Source: Zantedeschia hybrid cultivar (lineage: Eukaryota > Streptophyta > Magnoliopsida > Alismatales > Araceae). Taken from it: DNA of 64,000 nucleotides. Every line of letters starts with the position of its first letter. Positions within the stretch are counted from its first letter, which is position 1. A model generated the notes under the pieces. The model made no database searches. It saw only the letters and a list, made by a program, of their open reading frames with translations, and had not been told where the DNA came from. The stretch lies in assembly GCA_030544215.1 (NCBI GenBank), contig JARZZO010000001.1, positions 41,943,098 through 42,007,097 on the forward strand. Direction: 5' to 3'. Made by a program: the position numbers and the translations under genes. Positions 1-9,516 of the stretch are shown here, piece after piece.

Positions 1-28
1 TATAGGCCGGCGTGCACGTCTTACGTGC
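1..28 (+). promoter_or_regulatory. Upstream 5S promoter, -28 to -1 (representative)
   Basis: TATA occupies -28 to -25 and C is at -1, matching the upstream elements known to matter for plant 5S transcription by RNA polymerase III (TATA-like at about -28, GC near -12, C at -1). The GC dinucleotide here sits at -15/-14, not -12. The same sequence precedes nearly every gene; exceptions are TATA changed to CATA before genes 123 and 125, A-6T before gene 103, T-10C before gene 10, and an extra base near 2815 before gene 7. Gene 58b has lost this region entirely. Confidence 0.8.
14..28. repeat. Perfect 6-bp inverted repeat at -15 to -1
   Basis: GCACGT (14-19) and ACGTGC (23-28) are exact reverse complements separated by CTT, ending at -1. 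Each arm contains an ACGT core. It recurs before almost all genes; one arm is broken before gene 103 (A to T at 47780) and before gene 10 (T to C at 4225). Its role, if any, is unknown. Confidence 0.75.
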
Positions 29-148
29 GGGTGCGATCATACCAGCACTAATGCACCGGATCCCATCAGAACTCCGAAGTTAAGCGTGCTTGGGCGAGAG
101 TAGTACTAGGATGGGTGACCTCCTGGGAAGTCCTCGTGTTGCACCCCT
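29..148 (+). rRNA. 5S rRNA: 5S rRNA, unit 1
   Basis: This gene encodes the 120-nt 5S RNA of the large ribosomal subunit, made by RNA polymerase III and bound by TFIIIA and ribosomal proteins uL18 and uL5. The start is set by C at -1 and TATA at -28; the end by CACCCCT running into T5. Bases 1-6 (GGGTGC) pair with 113-118 (GCACCC) as helix I. Box A, the intermediate element and box C are all at consensus. This copy serves as the array consensus in the entries below. Only 28 bp of its upstream region are in the window. Type T, 470 bp; its spacer uniquely reads ACAGATAG for ACAGATTG. Confidence 0.97.
78..125 (+). promoter_or_regulatory. Internal control region of 5S gene (representative)
   Basis: Using the Arabidopsis numbering, box A (about +50 to +64) is 78-92, the intermediate element (+67 to +72) is 95-100, and box C (about +80 to +97) is 108-125. 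These bind TFIIIA and recruit TFIIIC and TFIIIB. Box assignments come from the known family layout; the sequence shows only that these positions match the plant consensus. Copies with changes here are genes 24, 34, 37, 52, 60, 68, 71, 79, 91, 98 and 116, with indels in 5, 6, 8 and 9. Confidence 0.8.
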
Positions 149-152
149 TTTT
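148..152 (+). terminator. RNA polymerase III T5 terminator (representative)
   Basis: A run of five T begins at the last gene base (+120) and follows the CCCC end. Runs of four or more T on the non-template strand terminate RNA polymerase III. The run is kept in every unit, including those where C119 is changed to A. Confidence 0.85.
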
Positions 153-211
153 GCCGCCCGCCCGGGAGTCCGCTTGCGGGGTAACATAGATTTGCGATTT
201 ATTTTGGGAAA

Positions 212-221
212 GACCGCGGTC
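212..221. repeat. 10-bp GC palindrome in spacer
   Basis: GACCGCGGTC is a perfect palindrome containing CCGCGG, found in essentially every spacer about 183 bp after +1. In unit 115 the sequence reads GACCGCGGAC, the only altered copy I noticed. Confidence 0.8.
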
Positions 222-354
222 GTCAACGGACGAACCCCAATTTCTTGAAAGAATCCTTAAAATCTTAACAGATAGAAAAAGTAGCGATTTGATCACGCAT
301 TTTTCGGAAAAAGGCATGCACTTTTCAAACAAACTCACTGGTTTTTATCATATG

Positions 355-379
355 TATATATATATATATATATATATAT
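355..379. repeat. TA dinucleotide microsatellite (representative)
   Basis: Here the tract is 25 nt of alternating TA between CATATG and a run of seven A. Its length differs between units and explains nearly all unit length variation. Most tracts are 17-29 nt, getting shorter toward the right end (19 nt in unit 137). Confidence 0.95.
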
Positions 380-498
380 GTAAAAAAATCGTACTTTATA
401 TATTGAAAAATTACATGCCTCGCATAATATTTTGAGGAAGTTTTCGGATTAGCGAACCGGCGCTTGCCCTTATAGGCCGGCGTGCACGTCTTACGTGC

Positions 499-618
499 GG
501 GTGCGATCATACCAGCACTAATGCACCGGATCCCATCAGAACTCCGAAGTTAAGCGTGCTTGGGCGAGAGTAGTACTAGGATGGGTGACCTCCTGGGAAG
601 TCCTCGTGTTGCACCCCT
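499..618 (+). rRNA. 5S rRNA: 5S rRNA, unit 2
   Basis: Consensus copy. Type T, 468 bp. Confidence 0.97.
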
Positions 619-966
619 TTTTGCCGCCCGCCCGGGAGTCCGCTTGCGGGGTAACATAGATTTGCGATTTATTTTGGGAAAGACCGCGGTCGTCAACGGA
701 CGAACCCCAATTTCTTGAAAGAATCCTTAAAATCTTAACAGATTGAAAAAGTAGCGATTTGATCACGCATTTTTCGGAAAAAGGCATGCACTTTTCAAAC
801 AAACTCACTGGTTTTTATCATATGTATATATATATATATATATATATGTAAAAAAATCGTACTTTATATATTGAAAAATTACATGCCTCGCATAATATTT
901 TGAGGAAGTTTTCGGATTAGCGAACCGGCGCTTCCCCTTATAGGCCGGCGTGCACGTCTTACGTGC

Positions 967-1086
967 GGGTGCGATCATACCAGCACTAATGCACCGGATC
1001 CCATCAGAACTCCGAAGTTAAGCGTGCTTGGGCGAGAGTAGTACTAGGATGGGTGACCTCCTGGGAAGTCCTCGTGTTGCACCCCT
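967..1086 (+). rRNA. 5S rRNA: 5S rRNA, unit 3
   Basis: Consensus copy, -33 C. Type T, 478 bp because of a 33-nt TA tract; the spacer reads ATCATAAC for ATCTTAAC. Confidence 0.97.
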
Positions 1087-1287
1087 TTTTGCCGCCCGCC
1101 CGGGAGTCCGCTTGCGGGGTAACATAGATTTGCGATTTATTTTGGGAAAGACCGCGGTCGTCAACGGACGAACCCCAATTTCTTGAAAGAATCCTTAAAA
1201 TCATAACAGATTGAAAAAGTAGCGATTTGATCACGCATTTTTCGGAAAAAGGCATGCACTTTTCAAACAAACTCACTGGTTTTTATC

Positions 1288-1292
<5 letters not shown>

Positions 1293-1325
<33 letters not shown>
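1293..1325. repeat. Long TA tract in unit 3
   Basis: The tract is 33 nt, one of the three longest in the window, next to two of the shortest (13 nt at 1773-1785 and 2234-2246) in the indel-rich stretch. This sharp swing fits poor resolution of the tract there. Confidence 0.85.
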
Positions 1326-1328
<3 letters not shown>

Positions 1329-1444
1329 AAAAAATCGTACTTTATATATTGAAAAATTACATGCCTCGCATAATATTTTGAGGAAGTTTTCGGATTAGCG
1401 AACCGGCGCTTCCCCTTATAGGCCGGCGTGCACGTCTTACGTGC

Positions 1445-1564
1445 GGGTGCGATCATACCAGCACTAATGCACCGGATCCCATCAGAACTCCGAAGTTAAG
1501 CGTGCTTGGGCGAGAGTAGTACTAGGATGGGTGACCTCCTGGGAAGTCCTCGTGTTGCACCCCT
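1445..1564 (+). rRNA. 5S rRNA: 5S rRNA, unit 4
   Basis: Consensus copy, -33 C. Type T, 460 bp. The spacer has an extra G (GAAAGGAATCC) and an extra A (TTAAAAATC) near 1668-1680, the first of the indel cluster, and a TA tract of only 13 nt. Confidence 0.95.
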
Positions 1565-1904
1565 TTTTGCCGCCCGCCCGGGAGTCCGCTTGCGGGGTAA
1601 CATAGATTTGCGATTTATTTTGGGAAAGACCGCGGTCGTCAACGGACGAACCCCAATTTCTTGAAAGGAATCCTTAAAAATCTTAACAGATTGAAAAAGT
1701 AGCGATTTGATCACGCATTTTTCGGAAAAAGGCATGCACTTTTCAAACAAACTCACTGGTTTTTATCATATGTATATATATATATGTAAAAAAATCGTAC
1801 TTTATATATTGAAAAATTACATGCCTCGCATAATATTTTGAGGAAGTTTTCGGATTAGCGAACCGGCGCTTCCCCTTATAGGCCGGCGTGCACGTCTTAC
1901 GTGC

Positions 1905-2027
1905 GGGTGCGATCATACCAGCACTAATGCACCGGATCCCATCAGAACTCCGAAGTTAAGCGTGCTTTGGGCCGAGAGTAGTACTAGGATGGGTGACCTC
2001 CTGGGAAGTCCTCGTGTTGCCACCCCT
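1905..2027 (+). rRNA. 5S rRNA: 5S rRNA, unit 5, with three 1-base insertions
   Basis: The gene is 123 nt: extra T and extra C around the box A to intermediate element junction (GCTTTGGGCCGAG) and an extra C near the 3' end (GTTGCCACCCC). Two insertions extend existing runs. Either a damaged copy or, more likely, assembly error. -33 C. Type T, 461 bp. Confidence 0.85.
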
Positions 2028-2365
2028 TTTTGCCGCCCGCCCGGGAGTCCGCTTGCGGGGTAACATAGATTTGCGATTTATTTTGGGAAAGACCGCGGTC
2101 GTCAACGGACGAACCCCAATTTCTTGAAAGAATCCTTAAAATCTTAACAGATTGAAAAAGTAGCGATTTGATCACGCATTTTTCGGAAAAAGGCATGCAC
2201 TTTTCAAACAAACTCACTGGTTTTTATCATATGTATATATATATATGTAAAAAAATCGTACTTTATATATTGAAAAATTACATGCCTCGCATAATATTTT
2301 GAGGAAGTTTTCGGATTAGCGAACCGGCGCTTCCCCTTATAGGCCGGCGTGCACGTCTTACGTGC

Positions 2366-2485
2366 GGGTGCGATCATACCAGCACTCAATGCACCGGATC
2401 CCATCAGAACTCCGAAGTTAAGCGTGCTTGGCGAGAGTAGTACTAGGATGGGTGACCTCCTGGGAAGTCCTCGTGTTGCACCCCT
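2366..2485 (+). rRNA. 5S rRNA: 5S rRNA, unit 6, with compensating indels
   Basis: Still 120 nt, but with an extra C after +21 (CACTCAATG) and one G missing from the +64 to +66 run (CTTGGCGAG). The spacer has one more deletion (CGTCACGG) and one more insertion (AAAAAGGGCATG). -33 C. Partner of unit 21, which has none of these. 467 bp. Confidence 0.85.
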
Positions 2486-2832
2486 TTTTGCCGCCCGCCC
2501 GGGAGTCCGCTTGCGGGGTAACATAGATTTGCGATTTATTTTGGGAAAGACCGCGGTCGTCACGGACGAACCCCAATTTCTTGAAAGAATCCTTAAAATC
2601 TTAACAGATTGAAAAAGTAGCGATTTGATCACGCATTTTTCGGAAAAAGGGCATGCACTTTTCAAACAAACTCACTGGTTTTTATCATATGTATATATAT
2701 ATATATATATATGTAAAAAAATCGTACTTTATATATTGAAAAATTACATGCCTCGCATAATATTTTGAGGAAGTTTTCGGATTAGCGAACCGGCGCTTCC
2801 CCTTATAGGCCGGCTGTGCACGTCTTACGTGC

Positions 2833-2953
2833 GGTGTGCGATCATACCAGCACTAATGCACCGGATCCCATCAGAACTCCGAAGTTAAGCGTGCTTGGGC
2901 GAGAGTAGTACTAGGATGGGTGACCTCCTGGGAAGTCCTCGTGTTGCACCCCT
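2833..2953 (+). rRNA. 5S rRNA: 5S rRNA, unit 7, altered 5' end
   Basis: The 5' end reads GGTGTGCG for GGGTGCG, which would disturb helix I; length 121 nt. The promoter also has an extra base (CGGCTGTGC). Spacer lacks one A and one T near 3115-3127. -33 C. Partner of unit 22, which is intact. 465 bp. Confidence 0.82.
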
Positions 2954-3297
2954 TTTTGCCGCCCGCCCGGGAGTCCGCTTGCGGGGTAACATAGATTTGC
3001 GATTTATTTTGGGAAAGACCGCGGTCGTCAACGGACGAACCCCAATTTCTTGAAAGAATCCTTAAAATCTTAACAGATTGAAAAAGTAGCGATTTGATCA
3101 CGCATTTTTCGGAAAAGGCATGCACTTTCAAACAAACTCACTGGTTTTTATCATATGTATATATATATATATATATATGTAAAAAAATCGTACTTTATAT
3201 ATTGAAAAATTACATGCCTCGCATAATATTTTGAGGAAGTTTTCGGATTAGCGAACCGGCGCTTGCCCTTATAGGCCGGCGTGCACGTCTTACGTGC

Positions 3298-3419
3298 GGG
3301 TGTGATCATACAAGCACTAATGCACCGGATCCCATCAGAACTCCGAAGTTAAGCGTGCCTTGGGCCGAGAGTAGTACTAGGATGGGTGACCTCCTGGGAA
3401 GTCCTCGTGTTGCACCCCT
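3298..3419 (+). rRNA. 5S rRNA: 5S rRNA, unit 8, C6T and C15A
   Basis: The two substitutions are shared only with gene 23, 7031 bp downstream, and mark the 15-unit duplication. C6T leaves a U-G pair with G113. Two extra C (GTGCCTTGGGCCGAG) make it 122 nt; gene 23 lacks them. Type T, 470 bp. Confidence 0.87.
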
Positions 3420-3767
3420 TTTTGCCGCCCGCCCGGGAGTCCGCTTGCGGGGTAACATAGATTTGCGATTTATTTTGGGAAAGACCGCGGTCGTCAACGG
3501 ACGAACCCCAATTTCTTGAAAGAATCCTTAAAATCTTAACAGATTGAAAAAGTAGCGATTTGATCACGCATTTTTCGGAAAAAGGCATGCACTTTTCAAA
3601 CAAACTCACTGGTTTTTATCATATGTATATATATATATATATATATATGTAAAAAAATCGTACTTTATATATTGAAAAATTACATGCCTCGCATAATATT
3701 TTGAGGAAGTTTTCGGATTAGCGAACCGGCGCTTCCCCTTATAGGCCGGCGTGCACGTCTTACGTGC

Positions 3768-3887
3768 GGGTGCGATCATACAGCACTAATGCACCGGATC
3801 CCATCAGAACTCCGAAGTTAAGCGTGCTTGGGCGAGAGTAGTACTAGGATGGGTGACCTCCTTGGGAAGTCCTCGTGTTGCACCCCT
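3768..3887 (+). rRNA. 5S rRNA: 5S rRNA, unit 9, compensating indels
   Basis: One C is missing at +14/+15 (ATACAGC) and one T is added at +96 (CTCCTTGGG). Its partner, gene 24, reads CTCTTGGG at this place, so the extra T may be a misread C95T. Spacer has extra G (GGGGGTAAC), a missing C (GAACCCAAT) and an AA break in the TA tract. -33 C. 467 bp. Confidence 0.85.
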
Positions 3888-4234
3888 TTTTGCCGCCCGC
3901 CCGGGAGTCCGCTTGCGGGGGTAACATAGATTTGCGATTTATTTTGGGAAAGACCGCGGTCGTCAACGGACGAACCCAATTTCTTGAAAGAATCCTTAAA
4001 ATCTTAACAGATTGAAAAAGTAGCGATTTGATCACGCATTTTTCGGAAAAAGGCATGCACTTTTCAAACAAACTCACTGGTTTTTATCATATGTATATAT
4101 AATATATATATATATGTAAAAAAATCGTACTTTATATATTGAAAAATTACATGCCTCGCATAATATTTTGAGGAAGTTTTCGGATTAGCGAACCGGCGCT
4201 TCCCCTTATAGGCCGGCGTGCACGCCTTACGTGC

Positions 4235-4354
4235 GGGTGCGATCATACCAGCACTAATGCACCGGATCCCATCAGAACTCCGAAGTTAAGCGTGCTTGGG
4301 CGAGAGTAGTACTAGGATGGGTGACCTCCTGGGAAGTCCTCGTGTTGCACCCCT
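4235..4354 (+). rRNA. 5S rRNA: 5S rRNA, unit 10
   Basis: Consensus gene with T-10C in the promoter (CACGCCTTAC); -33 C. Spacer lacks two C (TTTGCGCCCGCCGGG) and one T (CCAATTCTTG). Partner of unit 25. 467 bp. Confidence 0.94.
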
Positions 4355-4701
4355 TTTTGCGCCCGCCGGGAGTCCGCTTGCGGGGTAACATAGATTTGCG
4401 ATTTATTTTGGGAAAGACCGCGGTCGTCAACGGACGAACCCCAATTCTTGAAAGAATCCTTAAAATCTTAACAGATTGAAAAAGTAGCGATTTGATCACG
4501 CATTTTTCGGAAAAAGGCATGCACTTTTCAAACAAACTCACTGGTTTTTATCATATGTATATATATATATATATATATATATGTAAAAAAATCGTACTTT
4601 ATATATTGAAAAATTACATGCCTCGCATAATATTTTGAGGAAGTTTTCGGATTAGGCGAACCGGCGCTTCCCTTATAGGCCGGCGTGCACGTCTTACGTG
4701 C

Positions 4702-4821
4702 GGGTGCGATCATACCAGCACTAATGCACCGGATCCCATCAGAACTCCGAAGTTAAGCGTGCTTGGGCGAGAGTAGTACTAGGATGGGTGACCTCCTGGG
4801 AAGTCCTCGTGTTGCACCCCT
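4702..4821 (+). rRNA. 5S rRNA: 5S rRNA, unit 11
   Basis: Consensus gene. Upstream region has an extra G (ATTAGGCGAAC) and one C missing at about -33 (CTTCCCTTATAG). Type T, 470 bp; partner of unit 26. Confidence 0.95.
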
Positions 4822-5171
4822 TTTTGCCGCCCGCCCGGGAGTCCGCTTGCGGGGTAACATAGATTTGCGATTTATTTTGGGAAAGACCGCGGTCGTCAAC
4901 GGACGAACCCCAATTTCTTGAAAGAATCCTTAAAATCTTAACAGATTGAAAAAGTAGCGATTTGATCACGCATTTTTCGGAAAAAGGCATGCACTTTTCA
5001 AACAAACTCACTGGTTTTTATCATATGTATATATATATATATATATATATATGTAAAAAAATCGTACTTTATATATTGAAAAATTACATGCCTCGCATAA
5101 TATTTTGAGGAAGTTTTCGGATTAGCGAACCGGCGCTTCCCCTTATAGGCCGGCGTGCACGTCTTACGTGC

Positions 5172-5290
5172 GGGTGCGATCATACCAGCACTAATGCACC
5201 GGATCCCATCAGACTCCGAAGTTAAGCGTGCTTGGGCGAGAGTAGTACTAGGATGGGTGACCTCCTGGGAAGTCCTCGTGTTGCACCCCT
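5172..5290 (+). rRNA. 5S rRNA: 5S rRNA, unit 12, one base deleted
   Basis: 119 nt: one A of the +42/+43 pair is missing (CATCAGACTCCG). Its partner, gene 27, is intact. -33 C. Spacer has TTTGGGATT for TTTGCGATT at about 5337, the last change of the indel cluster. 469 bp. Confidence 0.88.
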
Positions 5291-5640
5291 TTTTGCCGCC
5301 CGCCCGGGAGTCCGCTTGCGGGGTAACATAGATTTGGGATTTATTTTGGGAAAGACCGCGGTCGTCAACGGACGAACCCCAATTTCTTGAAAGAATCCTT
5401 AAAATCTTAACAGATTGAAAAAGTAGCGATTTGATCACGCATTTTTCGGAAAAAGGCATGCACTTTTCAAACAAACTCACTGGTTTTTATCATATGTATA
5501 TATATATATATATATATATATGTAAAAAAATCGTACTTTATATATTGAAAAATTACATGCCTCGCATAATATTTTGAGGAAGTTTTCGGATTAGCGAACC
5601 GGCGCTTGCCCTTATAGGCCGGCGTGCACGTCTTACGTGC

Positions 5641-5760
5641 GGGTGCGATCATACCAGCACTAATGCACCGGATCCCGTCAGAACTCCGAAGTTAAGCGTG
5701 CTTGGGCGAGAGTAGTACTAGGATGGGTGACCTCCTGGGAAGTCCTCGTGTTGCACCCCT
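5641..5760 (+). rRNA. 5S rRNA: 5S rRNA, unit 13, A37G
   Basis: A37G (CCCGTCAG) and TTAAAAG in the spacer are both shared with unit 28. Type T, 472 bp. Confidence 0.96.
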
Positions 5761-5961
5761 TTTTGCCGCCCGCCCGGGAGTCCGCTTGCGGGGTAACATA
5801 GATTTGCGATTTATTTTGGGAAAGACCGCGGTCGTCAACGGACGAACCCCAATTTCTTAAAAGAATCCTTAAAATCTTAACAGATTGAAAAAGTAGCGAT
5901 TTGATCACGCATTTTTCGGAAAAAGGCATGCACTTTTCAAACAAACTCACTGGTTTTTATC

Positions 5962-5993
<32 letters not shown>

Positions 5994-6112
5994 GTAAAAA
6001 AATCGTACTTTATATATTGAAAAATTACATGCCTCGCATAATATTTTGAGGAAGTTTTCGGATTAGCGAACCGGCGCTTCCCCTTATAGGCCGGCGTGCA
6101 CGTCTTACGTGC

Positions 6113-6232
6113 GGGTGCGATCATACCAGCACTAATGCACCGGATCCCATCAGAACTCCGAAGTTAAGCGTGCTTGGGCGAGAGTAGTACTAGGATGGGT
6201 GACCTCCTGGGAAGTCCTCGTGTTGCACCCCT
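6113..6232 (+). rRNA. 5S rRNA: 5S rRNA, unit 14
   Basis: Consensus copy, -33 C; partner of unit 29. Type T, 468 bp. Confidence 0.97.
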
Positions 6233-6580
6233 TTTTGCCGCCCGCCCGGGAGTCCGCTTGCGGGGTAACATAGATTTGCGATTTATTTTGGGAAAGACCG
6301 CGGTCGTCAACGGACGAACCCCAATTTCTTGAAAGAATCCTTAAAATCTTAACAGATTGAAAAAGTAGCGATTTGATCACGCATTTTTCGGAAAAAGGCA
6401 TGCACTTTTCAAACAAACTCACTGGTTTTTATCATATGTATATATATATATATATATATATGTAAAAAAATCGTACTTTATATATTGAAAAATTACATGC
6501 CTCGCATAATATTTTGAGGAAGTTTTCGGATTAGCGAACCGGCGCTTGCCCTTATAGGCCGGCGTGCACGTCTTACGTGC

Positions 6581-6700
6581 GGGTGCGATCATACCAGCAC
6601 TAATGCACCGGATCCCGTCAGAACTCCGAAGTTAAGCGTGCTTGGGCGAGAGTAGTACTAGGATGGGTGACCTCCTGGGAAGTCCTCGTGTTGCACCCCT
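6581..6700 (+). rRNA. 5S rRNA: 5S rRNA, unit 15, A37G
   Basis: A37G as in units 13, 28 and 30; partner of unit 30. Type T, 468 bp. Confidence 0.96.
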
Positions 6701-7048
6701 TTTTGCCGCCCGCCCGGGAGTCCGCTTGCGGGGTAACATAGATTTGCGATTTATTTTGGGAAAGACCGCGGTCGTCAACGGACGAACCCCAATTTCTTGA
6801 AAGAATCCTTAAAATCTTAACAGATTGAAAAAGTAGCGATTTGATCACGCATTTTTCGGAAAAAGGCATGCACTTTTCAAACAAACTCACTGGTTTTTAT
6901 CATATGTATATATATATATATATATATATGTAAAAAAATCGTACTTTATATATTGAAAAATTACATGCCTCGCATAATATTTTGAGGAAGTTTTCGGATT
7001 AGCGAACCGGCGCTTCCCCTTATAGGCCGGCGTGCACGTCTTACGTGC

Positions 7049-7168
7049 GGGTGCGATCATACCAGCACTAATGCACCGGATCCCATCAGAACTCCGAAGT
7101 TAAGCGTGCTTGGGCGAGAGTAGTACTAGGATGGGTGACCTCCTGGGAAGTCCTCGTGTTGCACCCCT
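7049..7168 (+). rRNA. 5S rRNA: 5S rRNA, unit 16
   Basis: Consensus copy, -33 C; partner of unit 31. Type T, 468 bp. Confidence 0.97.
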
Positions 7169-7516
7169 TTTTGCCGCCCGCCCGGGAGTCCGCTTGCGGG
7201 GTAACATAGATTTGCGATTTATTTTGGGAAAGACCGCGGTCGTCAACGGACGAACCCCAATTTCTTGAAAGAATCCTTAAAATCTTAACAGATTGAAAAA
7301 GTAGCGATTTGATCACGCATTTTTCGGAAAAAGGCATGCACTTTTCAAACAAACTCACTGGTTTTTATCATATGTATATATATATATATATATATATGTA
7401 AAAAAATCGTACTTTATATATTGAAAAATTACATGCCTCGCATAATATTTTGAGGAAGTTTTCGGATTAGCGAACCGGCGCTTGCCCTTATAGGCCGGCG
7501 TGCACGTCTTACGTGC

Positions 7517-7636
7517 GGGTGCGATCATACCAGCACTAATGCACCGGATCCCATCAGAACTCCGAAGTTAAGCGTGCTTGGGCGAGAGTAGTACTAGGAT
7601 GGGTGACCTCCTGGGAAGTCCTCGTGTTGCACCCCT
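7517..7636 (+). rRNA. 5S rRNA: 5S rRNA, unit 17
   Basis: Consensus gene; spacer has GAGGGAG for GAGGAAG, shared only with partner unit 32. Type T, 470 bp. Confidence 0.97.
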
Positions 7637-7986
7637 TTTTGCCGCCCGCCCGGGAGTCCGCTTGCGGGGTAACATAGATTTGCGATTTATTTTGGGAAAG
7701 ACCGCGGTCGTCAACGGACGAACCCCAATTTCTTGAAAGAATCCTTAAAATCTTAACAGATTGAAAAAGTAGCGATTTGATCACGCATTTTTCGGAAAAA
7801 GGCATGCACTTTTCAAACAAACTCACTGGTTTTTATCATATGTATATATATATATATATATATATATGTAAAAAAATCGTACTTTATATATTGAAAAATT
7901 ACATGCCTCGCATAATATTTTGAGGGAGTTTTCGGATTAGCGAACCGGCGCTTGCCCTTATAGGCCGGCGTGCACGTCTTACGTGC

Positions 7987-8106
7987 GGGTGCGATCATAC
8001 CAGCACTAATGCACCGGATCCCATCAGAACTCCGAAGTTAAGCGTGCTTGGGCGAGAGTAGTACTAGGATGGGTGACCTCCTGGGAAGTCCTCGTGTTGC
8101 ACCCCT
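7987..8106 (+). rRNA. 5S rRNA: 5S rRNA, unit 18
   Basis: Consensus copy; partner of unit 33. Type T, 470 bp. Confidence 0.97.
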
Positions 8107-8456
8107 TTTTGCCGCCCGCCCGGGAGTCCGCTTGCGGGGTAACATAGATTTGCGATTTATTTTGGGAAAGACCGCGGTCGTCAACGGACGAACCCCAATT
8201 TCTTGAAAGAATCCTTAAAATCTTAACAGATTGAAAAAGTAGCGATTTGATCACGCATTTTTCGGAAAAAGGCATGCACTTTTCAAACAAACTCACTGGT
8301 TTTTATCATATGTATATATATATATATATATATATATGTAAAAAAATCGTACTTTATATATTGAAAAATTACATGCCTCGCATAATATTTTGAGGAAGTT
8401 TTCGGATTAGCGAACCGGCGCTTGCCCTTATAGGCCGGCGTGCACGTCTTACGTGC

Positions 8457-8576
8457 GGGTGCGATCATACCAGCACTAATGCACCGGATCCCATCAGAAC
8501 TCCGAAGTTAAGCGTGCTTGGGCGAGAGTAGTACTAGGATGGGTGACCTCCTGGGAAGTCCTCGTGTTGCACCCCT
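8457..8576 (+). rRNA. 5S rRNA: 5S rRNA, unit 19
   Basis: Consensus copy; partner of unit 34. Type T, 472 bp. Confidence 0.97.
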
Positions 8577-8777
8577 TTTTGCCGCCCGCCCGGGAGTCCG
8601 CTTGCGGGGTAACATAGATTTGCGATTTATTTTGGGAAAGACCGCGGTCGTCAACGGACGAACCCCAATTTCTTGAAAGAATCCTTAAAATCTTAACAGA
8701 TTGAAAAAGTAGCGATTTGATCACGCATTTTTCGGAAAAAGGCATGCACTTTTCAAACAAACTCACTGGTTTTTATC

Positions 8778-8809
<32 letters not shown>

Positions 8810-8928
8810 GTAAAAAAATCGTACTTTATATATTGAAAAATTACATGCCTCGCATAATATTTTGAGGAAGTTTTCGGATTAGCGAACCGGCGCTTGCCCT
8901 TATAGGCCGGCGTGCACGTCTTACGTGC

Positions 8929-9048
8929 GGGTGCGATCATACCAGCACTAATGCACCGGATCCCATCAGAACTCCGAAGTTAAGCGTGCTTGGGCGAGAG
9001 TAGTACTAGGATGGGTGACCTCCTGGGAAGTCCTCGTGTTGCACCCCT
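8929..9048 (+). rRNA. 5S rRNA: 5S rRNA, unit 20
   Basis: Consensus copy, last of the first 15-unit block. Type T, 468 bp. Confidence 0.97.
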
Positions 9049-9396
9049 TTTTGCCGCCCGCCCGGGAGTCCGCTTGCGGGGTAACATAGATTTGCGATTT
9101 ATTTTGGGAAAGACCGCGGTCGTCAACGGACGAACCCCAATTTCTTGAAAGAATCCTTAAAATCTTAACAGATTGAAAAAGTAGCGATTTGATCACGCAT
9201 TTTTCGGAAAAAGGCATGCACTTTTCAAACAAACTCACTGGTTTTTATCATATGTATATATATATATATATATATATGTAAAAAAATCGTACTTTATATA
9301 TTGAAAAATTACATGCCTCGCATAATATTTTGAGGAAGTTTTCGGATTAGCGAACCGGCGCTTGCCCTTATAGGCCGGCGTGCACGTCTTACGTGC

Positions 9397-9516
9397 GGGT
9401 GCGATCATACCAGCACTAATGCACCGGATCCCATCAGAACTCCGAAGTTAAGCGTGCTTGGGCGAGAGTAGTACTAGGATGGGTGACCTCCTGGGAAGTC
9501 CTCGTGTTGCACCCCT
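9397..9516 (+). rRNA. 5S rRNA: 5S rRNA, unit 21
   Basis: Consensus copy, first of the second 15-unit block. Type T, 466 bp. Confidence 0.97.

Larger units (their letters stand above)
149..498 (+). other. Representative 5S intergenic spacer (unit 1)
   Basis: This describes the gene-free stretch found after every gene. In order it has: the rest of the T5 terminator (149-152); a GC-rich block with a CCCGGG palindrome and the short hairpin CCGC-TT-GCGG (170-179); the 10-bp palindrome GACCGCGGTC (212-221) followed by CGTC-AACG-GACG (221-232); an AT-rich block containing the diagnostic T5 run (300-304); the TA microsatellite (355-379); a run of seven A (382-388); then a moderately conserved tail leading into the next promoter. 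I see no ORF with coding character, tRNA, transposon end or rRNA spacer element. Spacers of other units differ from this one by a few substitutions and the TA copy number. Confidence 0.9.
2366..9396 (+). repeat. First copy of 15-unit block (units 6-20)
   Basis: This copy shares marker order with units 21-35: the G/C state at -33, gene 8 with C6T plus C15A, genes 13 and 15 with A37G, TTAAAAG for TTGAAAG in spacer 13, and GAGGGAG for GAGGAAG in spacer 17. Unit lengths from unit 13 on agree to within 2 bp. It differs from the second copy mostly by 1-base indels before 5.3 kb. Confidence 0.85.

Noticed and set aside
170..179. Short hairpin CCGC-TT-GCGG after the gene as a terminator
   Set aside because: RNA polymerase III terminates at the T5 run upstream; a 4-bp stem has no supported role here.
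66..338. A roughly 90-codon open frame on the - strand, starting in the spacer and running into the gene, present in nearly every unit
   Set aside because: It is the complement of a structural RNA gene plus spacer, repeated because the unit repeats. It is broken by silent-independent substitutions and indels in some units, and has no protein family features that I recognise.
351..380. TA tract as a TATA box for RNA polymerase II
   Set aside because: It lies about 150 bp upstream of the next 5S gene, varies in length, and no RNA polymerase II gene follows; the functional TATA is at -28.
325..510. A 61-codon - strand open frame with a Tyr-Ile repeat, in some units only
   Set aside because: The Tyr-Ile repeat is just the TA microsatellite translated. 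The frame appears only when the tract length happens to keep phase, so it is not under coding selection.
2349..2612. An 87-codon + strand open frame over gene 6
   Set aside because: It exists only because of the local indels in unit 6 and overlaps a 5S gene in the same direction; no other unit has it.
1905..5290. Genes 5-9 and 12 as pseudogenes at an array edge
   Set aside because: Their partners 7 kb downstream are intact, the changes are 1-base indels mostly in runs, and normal units lie on both sides, so consensus error is the simpler reading.
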